Assembly (NCBI GenBank): GCA_028829895.1
Contig: CM054181.1
Span: 111,759,360-111,823,359, forward strand
From: Sinotaia quadrata
Lineage: Eukaryota; Mollusca; Gastropoda; Architaenioglossa; Viviparidae
DNA: 64,000 nt
Direction of reading: 5' to 3'
The notes below the pieces were generated by a model, which was not told the origin of the DNA, did no database searches, and saw only the letters and a list, made by a program, of their open reading frames with translations. Position numbers and translations under genes: made by a program. Shown piece after piece: positions 12,310 through 23,600 of the stretch (positions within the stretch are counted from its first letter, which is position 1; every line of letters begins with the position of its first letter).

Positions 12310-13110
12310 TTCATGATCTGACACGGGTATGGGACTTGGAATGTGTGTCGAATATGTATTGCAAGGGTGTGTTGTGTGTCTGTGCAATTTTTGTGCGTTT
12401 CTTTGTTTTAGTTGCATGACTACATGTGTGGATATATATGTATATATGTGGATGTATGAATATTTGTGTAATATTATGCGTTGCGTTTCTTTGTTTAGGT
12501 TGCATGACTACATGTATATTTACACACACGCACGCACATATGGATATGGATGTATGCATGTTTGTGTAAGGTTTGCGTTTCTTTGCTTTAGTTGCATTAC
12601 TACATGTGTCCATCTCTGTGTGTGTGTGTGTGTGTGTGTGTTTGTGATTAGTGATCTACAATAAAAGAAAGAAAATCTAGGCCAGTAAAAAAAATATATA
12701 TCGATAGAAGTAAACCTTGTAGCCCCGCTAAAAGGACTTTAAAAACACAGAAAACTAGGTCAGTGAATTAGCGAAAGACTTTAATCAAGTGTCAGTGATA
12801 AATAATTTATTACTTTCAAAAATATTAACATAAAAAACTCACAGATATGCACAGTGCTGATAATATAATTTTGAATAACATCAATATAGAACAGACACTT
12901 TCTTGACGGCAAAAATGTTTGCTGTTTCAAAAACCTGTCCAGCGCAAGTGCTCATTATTTGGTAAAATGCAATAGCTGTTGTGTATTGTTTTGAATTTCT
13001 TTGTTATATTGTTTTATATTTGTTTTATGTTTATTGTTGTGTTCAAGAGAAATGTTATAACCTTGTTCTCAATGAAGATTAAATGATTGAAAGAATGTAA
13101 TAAAATAACT
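12310..13110. repeat. Segment duplicated at 25930-26490
   Basis: Contains a TG-rich block, then matching text such as 'actaggtcagt', 'gatagaagtaaa' and 'gattgaaagaatgtaataaa', all recurring in order at 25930-26490. It lies between gene copies A and B as the other lies between B and C, so it belongs to the tandem duplication unit. Confidence 0.75.
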
Positions 13111-13134
13111 GCGCAACCAGTGCCTATTGGCGAG

Positions 13135-14705
13135 ATGGCCTCCTGCACCATGACAATTATTATAATTAATCTTTCATAACTAATTGCAAGTGACGAGAAT
13201 CTTAATTTATGTTATTAATAATTCTCTAGCAGACACCACTCGTCTCTCTCACTTGGTGAGATATGCGGGCACTGTAAACGTTCTCTCTTCCACAATGTTC
13301 CAAGACAAACATTTACTGTCATACAATATTCCAATAGGTGGAAAACTACTTATTAAAGGAGAAGAAAAAGCTGTCTTTAATCTATATTTAGTGAGCCACC
13401 ATCCACCCACTTTCCTCTCCAACATTAGGTTATCAATATGCATAAGAAGATCAATAAATGTAACAAATAAATTTATTAAATCAACAATCAAATATACATA
13501 TGACAAATACAATGAAATAGATTACTTGACATCAATATTTTCACACACCCTTGTTCAGATAATTTTTATAATTCAGTCTTATGCTTAAAATAAAATTCAA
13601 TACAAATCACAGGATAGTTCTTATCAGATAACAGAAATGGAATTATTAGAGATGAGCGATAATAGCTTTTATATAACCTTTTATAACTGCTGTCTCGATA
13701 GTCCTTCTGTGCACTTTTTGCAACAAAGACACAAGTTTATTGTCAGCTGTTATTATGTCAACTCAGTGTGCTTTACTCACGCGTGAAAATCGATGTTCCA
13801 CTATTTATTTTCTCCATTTTAACCTGGGTGCTTCTTTTCACTGTGTCAACTCCTTCAAGCAGAACAATAAATGTAGCGATTTCCAACAACTTCTCTACAC
13901 CAGAAATTGTTCAGGTAGTCAGAATATCTTGCCCCCATACATCAATGGAGTATAGTGTATTCTTACACTTACATGCTGGTCCCAGCCTTTACCATGGTCA
14001 GTTGTATCATTTTACAAACAGTAAACCAGGAGGTTCAAATCAAACATTGAAATGAAAGCAGAAATGCTACTTGTCTCTGCAAAATATAATCAGAGAAGAA
14101 ATGCTAAGCTTCCAGTTTATCGCTTTATAACTCCATTCTTTCTTACATTCCAGTCTCAACTTAGAGTTTCCTGCAACTGTATTTATTAGCCTGATACATG
14201 TATACAGCATATCAGAAGAAAGTCGAGTGTTTAGCAAATTGTATGTGAGCAGCTTAGTTCAAACATTTGTAGAAATAAAAATCAACTCACATAGTACATT
14301 TCTACATATATAATATAATATAACATATCAATAGCGAAAACGCATGAAATATTTCTAAGTCCATTCTCTCTCAACCAGTCAGTTAACTCACCATCAAGCT
14401 AAAGGCTGCCTTTCATGGCCAGACTTCTTTGCCACTTCAAATTCAAGTCAGTAGATTTTCTACTGTAAGTAAACTGTTTGATCTCAGCCATTGGCTGGTC
14501 TTGTTCTCGTAAATCATAACATACTCATCCAGTTTGCATTACATGCGATTTCTAGCATATTCTTGCCTTGAGCGTTTACTTCAACTCAGACACTTTAAAA
14601 AATACCATCATAAGGAGTGCTCAAGGTCGAGTTACTCTGACAATTTAACAATTTATATAACAATTACATTTAAAAATAGGGATTGGCAAATTTACTCTGC
14701 CACAC
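13135..14705 (-). mobile_element. Interspersed repeat family R1, copy 2 (inverted, between A and B)
   Basis: Reverse orientation relative to the 6000-7345 copy: 'cacttggtgag' near 13250 and 'gttactctgacaatttaaca' near 14632. The small reading frames here are repeat-derived. Part (about 13720-14060) resembles 57700-57980. Confidence 0.7.
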
Positions 14706-14935
14706 TATCTATCTTATTCACTCACCCACCCTGACCCACCCAATCCATCCATCCATCCATCTGATCGATCTTTTTATCTTCTTTTAATATAATCATTCAT
14801 CCATCTACTAAAATCTCCTCTGTCTGTCTGTCTATTTAAAGTCATTCATCCTTCTACTAAAATCTCCTCTATCTGTCTGTCTATTTAAAATTAGATTTTG
14901 AGATTGGAGGACGTCGCGGGCGACTGTTTGAATTG

Positions 14936-15114
14936 TTAACGCCTCTCAATCGTAAAGCTGTCGACGACCTTGTTGTGAGTACTCAGGACGTACTGGAAAG
15001 CCAGACTCGTGGCGGAAGGCGTCATCAACAGGAAGCCGGTGTCAAAGGTCGCCTCGAAGGCTGCACGCCACGCCATCGACGGGGTAAAGGTGGGGTCATT
15101 CAGCTTAGGGTTAC
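14936..15114 (-). CDS. Copy B exon 8 (last)
   Basis: 179 nt including TAA. C-terminal segment GNPKLNDPTFTP to VVDSFTIERR. Same length as copy C exon 8. Confidence 0.92.
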
Positions 15115-18100
15115 CTGCACGTTTTACAGGTAGGTGAATTCCATGTTGATATTTATGATTATCAGTGTCAGAATCATAATAATCGTTAATAATAATTATT
15201 ATGCTATTGATATTGGGTATGATGATCACAAATGAAAGATTTCTTATGAATGCACGCCATATTATGTGTGATCCAGACTTTAAATATCAAATGAGTTGCT
15301 TAATCAAAGTGTACCTGTATCCCAAATTGAGGTAAATCGAATGACGTGAGCAAAATTACACAGTGATCGTGAGTGCTGAAATAAACAAGAAAGATTTGTT
15401 ACCTGCGGCGCCGTTAATAATGTAGACGGGTGCTTGGGGGTTGACGTAGTTCTTCTGAGTCGGCACCTCGCGATACACGGGGTAGGAACGCTCATACTTG
15501 TGCACGTGACCTGCGATGACCTTCAACATGCAATAAATCGTTTACAGAATCAGCGTAATGCAGGCAAAAGAACTGGATTGTTAATTTATAGCTTAATAAG
15601 AACAAAAGGATTGGATGGTTAATGTATAATACAATAGAAACAAAAGAACTGGATTCTTAATTTATAGTTTCATATAAACAAAAGAACTGGATTGTTAATT
15701 TATAGTTTAATAGAAACAAAAGAACTGGATTGTTAATTTGTAGACCAGTGCAAACACGGAAACTTCAATGTTAATCTACAGACTAATGCCAATAAAGATC
15801 CACAATGATAATATACAGACTAATGCGAATAAAAGACCTATATGTTAATCTATAGGCTAATAAAAGCACAACATTCAGAATGTTAACCTATGGGTGTTTT
15901 ATTTATTGCACAACTTGTTTTCAGTTGTAAAGAGCGGAAGTGGTGATCTATAAACTAATGTACATTAAAGAGTTTGAATATTAATCTCTAGACTAGTATA
16001 CTAACGCAAGTCAAAACATAAATCTCTAGATTAGTGTACTAACACAAGTCAGAACATAAATCTCTAGATTAGTGTACTAACACAAGTCAGAATATTAATC
16101 TGTAGACTACTATACTAACACAAGTCAGAATATTATTTTCTAGACTACTATACTAAGTCAGAATATAAATCTCTAGACCAGTATACTAACACAAGTCAGA
16201 ATATTAATTTCTAGACTAGTAAACTGACAAGCCAGAGTATTAATCTCTAGACCAGTATACTAACACAAGCCAGAATATTAAGTTCTAATCTAGTATACTA
16301 ACACAAGTCAGAATGTTAATCTCTAGACTATTATACTAACACAAGCTAGAATATTAATCTCTAGACGAATATACTAATATAAGTCAGAATATTAATCTCT
16401 AAATTAGTATATGAACACAAGTGAAAATGTTACTCTCTAGAGTAATTTATAAACACAAGAGCCAGAATATTAATCTCTAATCAATGCAAAAGAAATGTGA
16501 AGACCGACATTAGTCAATGTGTTGGACACAGCCTCAGACAAGAGTCACACGCTTTATACATGGCCTCAGACAAGGGCCACACATTTTGCACACGACTTTA
16601 AACAAAAACCACACACTTTGCACACCGGCCTCACCACGTCTACTCGTTGTTGGTAGAGAAGCTTCTCCAAGTAACTGCGATACAAGAGCGCCTCTTTCTG
16701 GCATCTCTTCCAGGACATCAAACTGCTGCAATACAGCGGTCTGTGTCCCATCACCACAATCCAGGGCACGCGAGCACGGTTCGCGTTAGCGCGTTCAAGA
16801 TCCTGTAAAAATTCAAGACCTACTTCAGGAGCACATAACACATTTCTACGCAGTAAAAGTGAATGTTTCTTTGTATTTTAGTGTTTGTTTGGGGTTTTAT
16901 GTGAACATATTTTCGTGTTTGTTTCCTTGGTACAGACCTATCCTCAAGTAATTTTTTTTCTCTGATATCGATGAATGTTTCTTTCTGTTTATAGTAAGTA
17001 TTGAACGGTTATCTAAGTATCTGGACAATTCAGTGATTATGGATCGAGATCCAGAGTCTGTATATCTGGATGGTCCTAGTTTGTGCTCGTTGCCTGACAA
17101 TCCAGTGACTGAAATTAGAAATGAGGCTGAAGCCATTAATGTATATATCTGGGCAATACAGTGGCACTGGTCGAGTTCAAGCTCAATACTTTAGTCCATT
17201 CACTACACCAAAATCCAATGGTTATGGTTTAGAATTGGAGCTGATCTCCTTAATCTATATACCTGAGCAAACCCAGTGGTACTGGGTAGAGTTGGAGCTG
17301 CAAACCAGTGGTACTGGGTAGAGTTGGGGCTGAGTACCTTTCTCTACATACCTGAACAAACCAGTGGTACTGGGTAGAGTTGGGGCCGAGTACCTTTTTC
17401 TATATACCTGAGCAAACCAGTGGTACTGGGTAGAGTTGGGGCCGAGTACCTTTTTCTATATACCTGAGCAAACCTGTGGTACTGGGTAGAGTTGGGGCTG
17501 AGTACCATTCTCTACATACCTAAGCAAACCAGGGGTACTGGGTAGAGTTGGGGCTGAGTACATTTCTCTACATACCTAAGCAATCCAGTGGTACTGGGTA
17601 GAGTTGGGGCTGAGTACATTTCTCTACATACCTGAGTAATCCAGTGGTACTGGGTAGAATTGGGGCTGAAATCATGCTCAGTTGAGAAGGCCACCACGTG
17701 TACGCCCATGTAGTCAAAGGAATACCAGAACGGAGAGCTGGAATTACTGGCAGTAGACGGCATGGGCAACCAGTTCAAGTATGCGGCAAACTGGAACTGT
17801 GACTAAAATAAAATATTAACTATACTAGAAATGTAGAATTAGTGTAACTGAATGCAAGAAGTAACCGACTCAATGTAATACGCTAGAGCCAGTAATCGTT
17901 TATATTCACACCTTTGAATTATTTTCTGATAACATTATTTATTCATGAAACTGGCTACGAGGTTTTAAAATATATTTTCCAAATATTGTTTTTTAAATTA
18001 ATTTATTTTAAAACTATTTTCTAGCATTTTGTATTTTTATCAAGCGAAAACTTAGATATATATTTGTGTTGATTTAAAACTTTGCATACATTACTAAAGT

Positions 18101-18803
18101 GCAGGTTAAAACAATGAATACAATTGTCTTTTCAGCTAACTAATTTGACCAGTAAATCAGTTTTCAAATAGCAATTACCGGACATTGTTTTTGACATCAC
18201 TGGATGTAGTACCACTACTGCAGAAAGCTGAGGTCATCCCTGACTAAGGCGACAAAACATCAGGTGTTTTATATAAATGAAATTTCTTATATCATACAAA
18301 CACATGTCGAAAGTAATAAATAAATAAAGTATTAATTGCACGCAATATAGTCCATTCTACAGTGTTCGAAAGTTACGAACTTGCCTCGTGGTTGCCAGGT
18401 GACGTCATGTAGGGTACCCGCGCCGCCACAGTCTGCAGGGTAGCCATGTAGTCCACCCACACCCAACTATTATTCAACGTTTTCTTGTTGTAGTAGTTGG
18501 CGTAAGATATATCCCCTGCATGAAGCAGAAGTTGCACTCCACCACTGTTATCTAATTCCAAAGAAAGTGGTAAAAAAGAAAGAACTGAGAAAATAAAAAC
18601 GAACTGAATTCAATAAATTGTAAATTTGTTCCTTAAAGAATTATTTTGTGGGGTCAATTCACTTTTTATTTATATTATATTTCTTAAATCACCAGCACCA
18701 GCACCGTGGTTGTCAATATCATCATCGCTATCAAAATCATCATTTTTATTACTATCACGATCTCTGCAACTACTTCTACTACCGCTATAACTATTTCTGC
18801 TAC

Positions 18804-18846
<43 letters not shown>

Positions 18847-19071
18847 CGAATAAATGATAATAAATGAAAGCTGAGCCAACTGATAACTGAATCACTAATG
18901 TAAAGAATTTCATTTACTTTGTAAAGAATTTCTCACCAATCCTCTCAACTCGTCAATCTTAATTTTTACTTTGCCATTCTTTGTTTCCCTTTCATTGTAT
19001 AAAATCTATTGTAAGATCTCTCTCTCTGTGTTTTTCTCCCCCCCCCCCCACACATTCACACACACACACAC

Positions 19072-19111
<40 letters not shown>

Positions 19112-20119
19112 CACACGCGCGCAAAAGAAAAAAAATCTTATCAACCCAAAACCTACAAAACAACAAAATAAACAAGGAGTTTCATACAATAATTAATAAT
19201 ATTCCATTTTTATGCCAAAACCACAGCAATAACCCCACACTCCTGCAAAAAAAAAAAGAAAGTATATCGCTCTGAATAATAATATCTTAAAACTTTCTGT
19301 TGCGGTTTTATATACATCATTACATGACTTCTTTTAAAAAGGTCTTACTTTCTTACAATATTGAGTTCTGAGCCAATATAAAGCATTATCTCAGTTAACC
19401 AATTACAGATGAGTCGAGTTTTCTTTATTATCTCAACCAGTCACAGAGGGTGCTACAGGTGTTTCGGTGCAACAAGCCAAATAAGTAAGACACTTACGTT
19501 TTGTGTTTCCTCATAATTCTGATTATAAGTTGAATGATGTCAACAACAGCAGCAGCAACATTACTGACCAACAACATTGAAACGTGAAGCTAAACATTTA
19601 CCATTGGGTGCTCGGTGCTTGTCTTTCTGGACAATCCGGCCTGCGATGGATTCAATGGTCTTTCGTCCATGTGGCACGCCCATGTCACCAACAACGGCAA
19701 TCTGTGGTCCTGCAATGGTTGGCACCGTTGGATCCTGGAGTTCCAGCTGGAAGACATCGCTCCCCCCGAAGGCCTTGTCCCCGCACCTGTAGAAGATGGT
19801 ACGGATGCAGGACTGGGTGGAGTCTGGCGGGCAAGGCACCAGCTTGGCAATGTCCAAGAAGGCGGAGTTGAGGGTTCCGTTAAACATGCCTGGAGAAATG
19901 TGCAAAATTAAGGAACAAATGCAAAAAAAATTTTTGCAGACTAGTCTAAACCTGTTTATCACTCTATGTTTAAGGTTTGTTGTCTTAAATATACTAATCT
20001 ATTCGTCGTTGCTAAGGACGTAAGGTCCATGTTTCAAGTTCATATAGATAACTGTCAAATTTGCTCAGCAAGACGCACTCCACGGACGAACTTATTTTGT
20101 CACCATTCTGGATATCTAC

Positions 20120-20167
<48 letters not shown>

Positions 20168-20420
20168 TATACATATATTTATATATGTTAAATATTTCTT
20201 TGTAAACCACAGTTTTAGTGAATGTTAAATTGTCAACTTTCAACAGTTTTTCATTTCAGATCTTTCAATAATTTTATTTATATATTGCAAGACCATTAAA
20301 CCCTACTTTGAAAATGACCTGTCGCCATCTTTGGGTCAAGTAAATTGACTTCCTTGAAACGAAATTCTATTTTCTCATTTAAAAAAAACTATTTCATTTA
20401 CATAGCTAACCTGCTTCCCC

Positions 20421-20488
<68 letters not shown>

Positions 20489-21957
20489 CTGGAGATCAGT
20501 TGTATACTTGCTATAGAAATAGAAAATATTATTTATAAACTACATGTATATAAGGCGACTAATATAAGAGAGATAACATTTCTCCCCCCCACTCCTTACA
20601 TAAAAATTACTGTCATTTATTGTAATAGTAGCAGTTATAGAAAGTCACCTCCTCGAAAAGATGAGATACGGATTTATTCCATGGGTCAACTCAGATGCGA
20701 TAGAATTTGAGTGACAATTGTACAGCGTAAAAATATTTGATAGGTGTCAATTTGTATTTAACGAAATTATTAAAAATGTAATATGCATGCGTGCGTACGT
20801 GTGTTTGTATGAGTGTGTGTGTAATGAGATAAAGATAGAAGTGGAGAACACTAAAATGTCCATATAAACGTAGAAGACATAATTATTGTAGTGAAATGAA
20901 AATTAGTTGTGTAGCTACGTGTCATTTATCACCACTTTTGTTACAGGGTCATCGCCGTCATCAACATACCTGCCGTGTAGGTGTAGACAAATCCTTCAGC
21001 CATCAAGTTAAGATTGGATACTCTATTACCGTAGAAACACTGTGGGGAAAAGGGCCCGGATGTTGGAATGGCTGGATTCAACCAGTTCACTCGAATTTTG
21101 TCTGTACCTGAATTTTCCATGCAGGATGTGTGCTTTAGTATGCAGTGATGGGGGTGGGTGGGGTGGTGGTGGTATTGCATTTTAAATATAAATAGTTAAT
21201 ATTCTCTTTATAAAATTAAAATTTAATATTTTCATTTAAAACAAAAATATGTAAGCAACTTTAGTTGAAAATTGCATAAGGTATAAAATCTGCACACGTT
21301 AAATCAAAATTCCGTGTTGTATCAGAACTAACTTTATTTTATTTTTGTTAGAATAATTGTTAGAATAATTGTTTTGTTATATTCTAATCAACTTTACTGT
21401 TTTCTGGTAATAGTCAAGAAACTTTTCCCAGAATATTATAGTATTCAGAAGTAGAGTATTTCTTAAATACTCTAACATTCTGGCAAAAGTATTTTTACTT
21501 AGTATCTGTCTTTTCATCACTTACAAATGAGTGACAATGAGACACAAATGTCAAAGTCGCTAGCTAACATTTATTTATGTTCCTGTCTCCTGAGTCTAAG
21601 AATATATAAGTGCCTGAGGGTACTTGTCACAGCTGACATTTTTGTGTCCATACTTGTCAGTTATCTACCCTTCCATGAATAACGTCATTTGTCCTTGTGA
21701 CGCGTTGAGTCTTAGAACTGTCCTAAACTTTAGATCTGGATCTGACCTTCAAGGGTAACGTGCACTCCTTGTACTGCTCCTGTTTGTGCCCAGGGTGCAT
21801 ACTCTAACTGCACAGGTGTGAAGAACGGGAGCAAGGACCCTGCTGCTCTTAAGAAGAAGAAAAAACAGCCTCCACCCATCACAACATGTGAGGACAATAG
21901 TATGGCTATAGCTGCTAGAGCGTGTGATAAAAGCATCTCCATCCAAGAGCTGAGCAT
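14936..21957 (-). CDS. Purple acid phosphatase (ACP7-like), copy B, complete
   Basis: Exons (minus): 21957-21747, 21107-20970, 19889-19602, 18551-18385, 17802-17632, 16802-16635, 15520-15403, 15114-14936. They sum to 1440 nt, 479 aa plus stop, with no interruption. The start chosen is the ATG before SSWMEMLLSHALAAIAILLS, a signal peptide, with no further export signal or transmembrane segment, so the enzyme should be secreted or lysosomal. Metal ligands: D185 (GDMG), D226/Y229 (GDISY), N266 (GNHE), H345 (GHRP), H386/H388 (GHVHKYER). This full set is known to hold the Fe(III)-M(II) pair of purple acid phosphatases. Nearly identical to copy A in exons and short introns, so a recent duplicate. 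Intron 4 uses a GC donor; introns 5 and 6 carry minisatellites. The family assignment is strong; ACP7 orthology within it is inferred. Confidence 0.93.
15403..15520 (-). CDS. Copy B exon 7
   Basis: 118 nt, phase 0 to 1. Encodes VIAGHVHKYERSYPVY, the GHxH ligand motif (H386, H388). Too short to show as a long open frame; found by homology to copy C. Confidence 0.92.
15540..16500. repeat. Minisatellite array in intron 6 of copy B
   Basis: About 38-bp units: 'aacaaaagaactggattgtt' type at 15550-15740, then the 'ctctagactagtatactaac' type at 15960-16480. It is the shorter counterpart of the 181-2860 array. Confidence 0.85.
16501..16634. repeat. About 35-bp repeats abutting the exon 6 donor, copy B
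   Basis: Three to four units of 'cagacaagagtcacacgctt' type start at the donor, as in copy A but fewer. Confidence 0.8.
16635..16802 (-). CDS. Copy B exon 6
   Basis: 168 nt, phase 0. WIVVMGHRPLYCS with ligand H345; ends RVDV|GTGAGG. Confidence 0.92.
17010..17631. repeat. About 57-60 bp minisatellite made of the exon 5 end plus splice donor, copy B
   Basis: Read on the minus strand, each unit repeats the sequence coding SPNSTQYHW..Q followed by GTATGTAG or GTATATAG. About seven near-identical units at 17255-17631, with older degenerate ones to about 17010. Confidence 0.9.
17632..17802 (-). CDS. Copy B exon 5
   Basis: 171 nt, phase 0, SQFQFAAYLNW to YHWITQ; donor CAG|GTATGT. It is followed at once by about ten tandem copies of its own 3' end. 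Confidence 0.92.
18385..18551 (-). CDS. Copy B exon 4
   Basis: 167 nt. GDISY and GNHE. Ends GAG|GCAAGT, a GC donor shared with copy A. Confidence 0.9.
18809..18848. repeat. (CA)n/(TA)n microsatellite
   Basis: About 15 CA then TA repeats in intron 3 of copy B. Confidence 0.95.
19039..19123. repeat. Poly-C and (CA)n microsatellite
   Basis: A C run followed by interrupted CA and CG repeats, intron 3 of copy B. Confidence 0.93.
19602..19889 (-). CDS. Copy B exon 3
   Basis: 288 nt. Contains YRCGDKAFGGSDVF and the GDMG motif with ligand D185. Donor ATG|GTAAAT. Confidence 0.92.
20123..20167. repeat. (TG)n microsatellite
   Basis: About 22 TG repeats in intron 2 of copy B. Confidence 0.95.
20421..20488. 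repeat. (TATC)n microsatellite
   Basis: About 17 tetranucleotide units with a few TTTATC variants; intron 2 of copy B. A shorter TCTA tract lies near 7435-7456 in copy A, just past the R1 insertion. Confidence 0.95.
20970..21107 (-). CDS. Copy B exon 2
   Basis: 138 nt, phase 1 to 1, GTDKIRVNWLNP to FVYTYTA; donor GCAG|GTATGT. Confidence 0.9.
21747..21957 (-). CDS. Copy B exon 1
   Basis: 211 nt, same length as copy A exon 1. Signal peptide plus FFTPVQLEYAPWAQ region; donor GAAG|GTCAGA. Confidence 0.85.
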
Positions 21958-21959
21958 TT

Positions 21960-22060
21960 GGGGTTTCCTGGTTAGACATTGTGAACAAAAATGGGTTTCC
22001 TGGTTAGATATTGTGAACAAACAAGGGCTTGAAGGGCTAGCTAGATTTTGCGAGTAAAAT
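21960..22060. repeat. About 33-bp repeats upstream of copy B start
   Basis: 'gtttcctggttagacattgt' + 'gaacaaaaatgg' occurs about twice directly 5' of the start codon on the minus strand; related to the array upstream of copy A. Confidence 0.7.
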
Positions 22061-22279
22061 TTGCTTTACTGGCTAAAATTGTGAATGAAAATTAGATTTG
22101 CAGTTAGAATATGTAAACAAATAATGGGTTTGCTGCCTATATACTGTGAACAAAAATGGATTTATTTAAAATTATTTTTACTAGTTAGACCTATGTATGT
22201 TTGCTGGTTACATATTATAAATAAAAATGTGTCACTGGCCATATAATGTGAACTGAAATAAGCTTACTGACAGGCACTA

Positions 22280-22530
22280 AAGACGGATTTGTCTTCTCCT
22301 TTAGTAAGAAGTTTTCACCTACGGAAAGATTGTGACCGTAAATGTTTATCTTAATGTTGTGGAAGAGAGAACACGTTTATCCATATCCGCCAAGTGAGAG
22401 AGACGAGTGGCGACTGTTGGATAATCATTAATAAAATAAATTAAGATTCCCATGACTTGTAATTAGTTTTGGATGATTAATTAATTATTAATAATAATAA
22501 TATCCAGTAACTAAGTGGCGTAAGCGTCAC
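22280..22530 (+). mobile_element. R1 repeat fragment (right end only)
   Basis: Matches the right part of the 6000-7345 element ('cttctcctttagtaag', 'caagtgagagagacgagtgg', 'attaataaaataaa') and ends near 'gtcacac'. Confidence 0.65.
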
Positions 22531-22619
22531 ACATCTGAACAAACCTCAGCGGATGATAGCGAAAGTTTTACGGTTATTAAATAGTCTACAACAAAAGCAA
22601 AATAATATATATTGTGATT

Positions 22620-22800
22620 AAAATAAAAAGCCAATTTCAGAAAACGTTTTGCATTACCAAGACGTGTAATACAGTAAGGCATTAAATAACTTCAGAAAAA
22701 CTTTTCACATTACCAAGACGTGTAATACAGTAGGGCATTAAACAACTTCAGAAAAACTGTTCACATTACCAAGACGTGTACTATAGTAGGGACATTAAAC
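22620..22800. repeat. About 57-60 bp tandem repeat, 3 copies
   Basis: Units containing 'acattaccaagacgtgtaat' + 'acagtagggcattaaa'. Confidence 0.85.
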
Positions 22801-23340
22801 GTGTGACCATTTTCATCAGCAGAAAAATAAAATTCTTTATCCACAATAGGTCCTTTAAAAAAGAAAAATCAATCCGACCATTTCTTCCTCACTAAATGAG
22901 TGGCCACAACGCTGAATCGTCCGAAATTAAAGCAATATGGTCGCTGATCACTTGTTCTTGCTCAATATTAACTTCCGGATTGAAAAATCTAAGTGCAGAA
23001 TAAATGAACACACTGGAGAAGTATGTCAGGGATCAGACGAACTTTCTACTGGAGTTTCACCAACCGGACAGATGTATTTGGCGTGTCGTCTAACGCATGT
23101 TTTAACATCTTTTTAAGCTTGTTAACGATTTACTTTTCTTAATGTTTTCTGCAACTTGATATTTTTCCTGTTTGCAGCTCCCAGTACCTTCTTTCTCCCA
23201 TAACTCGATCATGTGACTCGTTTTTTGGCAGGTATACAATCTAAATGCAAATTAATAATTTTGAAAAGACTGATTTAGTTTTCTACTTTTTCTCCACAAA
23301 TTTGACAAGGTGCACCGATCTTGGTGTCAACATTTCCAAA
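22801..23340. other. Intergenic, no feature seen
   Basis: Upstream of copy B. Single-copy-looking DNA with no supported gene. Confidence 0.4.
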
Positions 23341-23344
23341 CACG

Positions 23345-23600
23345 AAGTATTTAAAATAGTACTTCTCTGTGCTGTTAGAATTGTCAGTACAAATATTAAA
23401 AACAGTAGCCTACTTCTCTGTGCTGTTAGAAGTGTCAATACGAAATATTAAAAACAGTACTTCTCTGTGTTGTTAGAATTGTCAATACGAAATATTAAAA
23501 ACAGTACCTCTCTGTGTTGTTAGAATTGTCACTGCAAAATATTAAAAACAGTACTTCTCTGTGCTGTTAGAAGTGTCAATACAGGAATATAATTTAGAAG
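23345..23600. repeat. About 47-bp minisatellite, 5 copies
   Basis: Units of 'acagtacttctctgtgctgt' + 'tagaattgtcaatacgaaatattaaaa'. The small plus-strand frame over it is repeat translation. Confidence 0.88.

Noticed and set aside
12311..12664. Frames of about 100 codons on both strands, Cys/Val/His-rich
   Set aside because: Low-complexity TG-rich sequence; both strands open at once.
13184..14055. Several 70-134 codon frames
   Set aside because: They fall within the R1 repeat, and the same region in other copies is not open.
19577..19911. Plus-strand frames opposite exon 3 (also 5354-5648)
   Set aside because: Antisense shadows of the conserved exon; minus frame has family motifs and correct splice sites.
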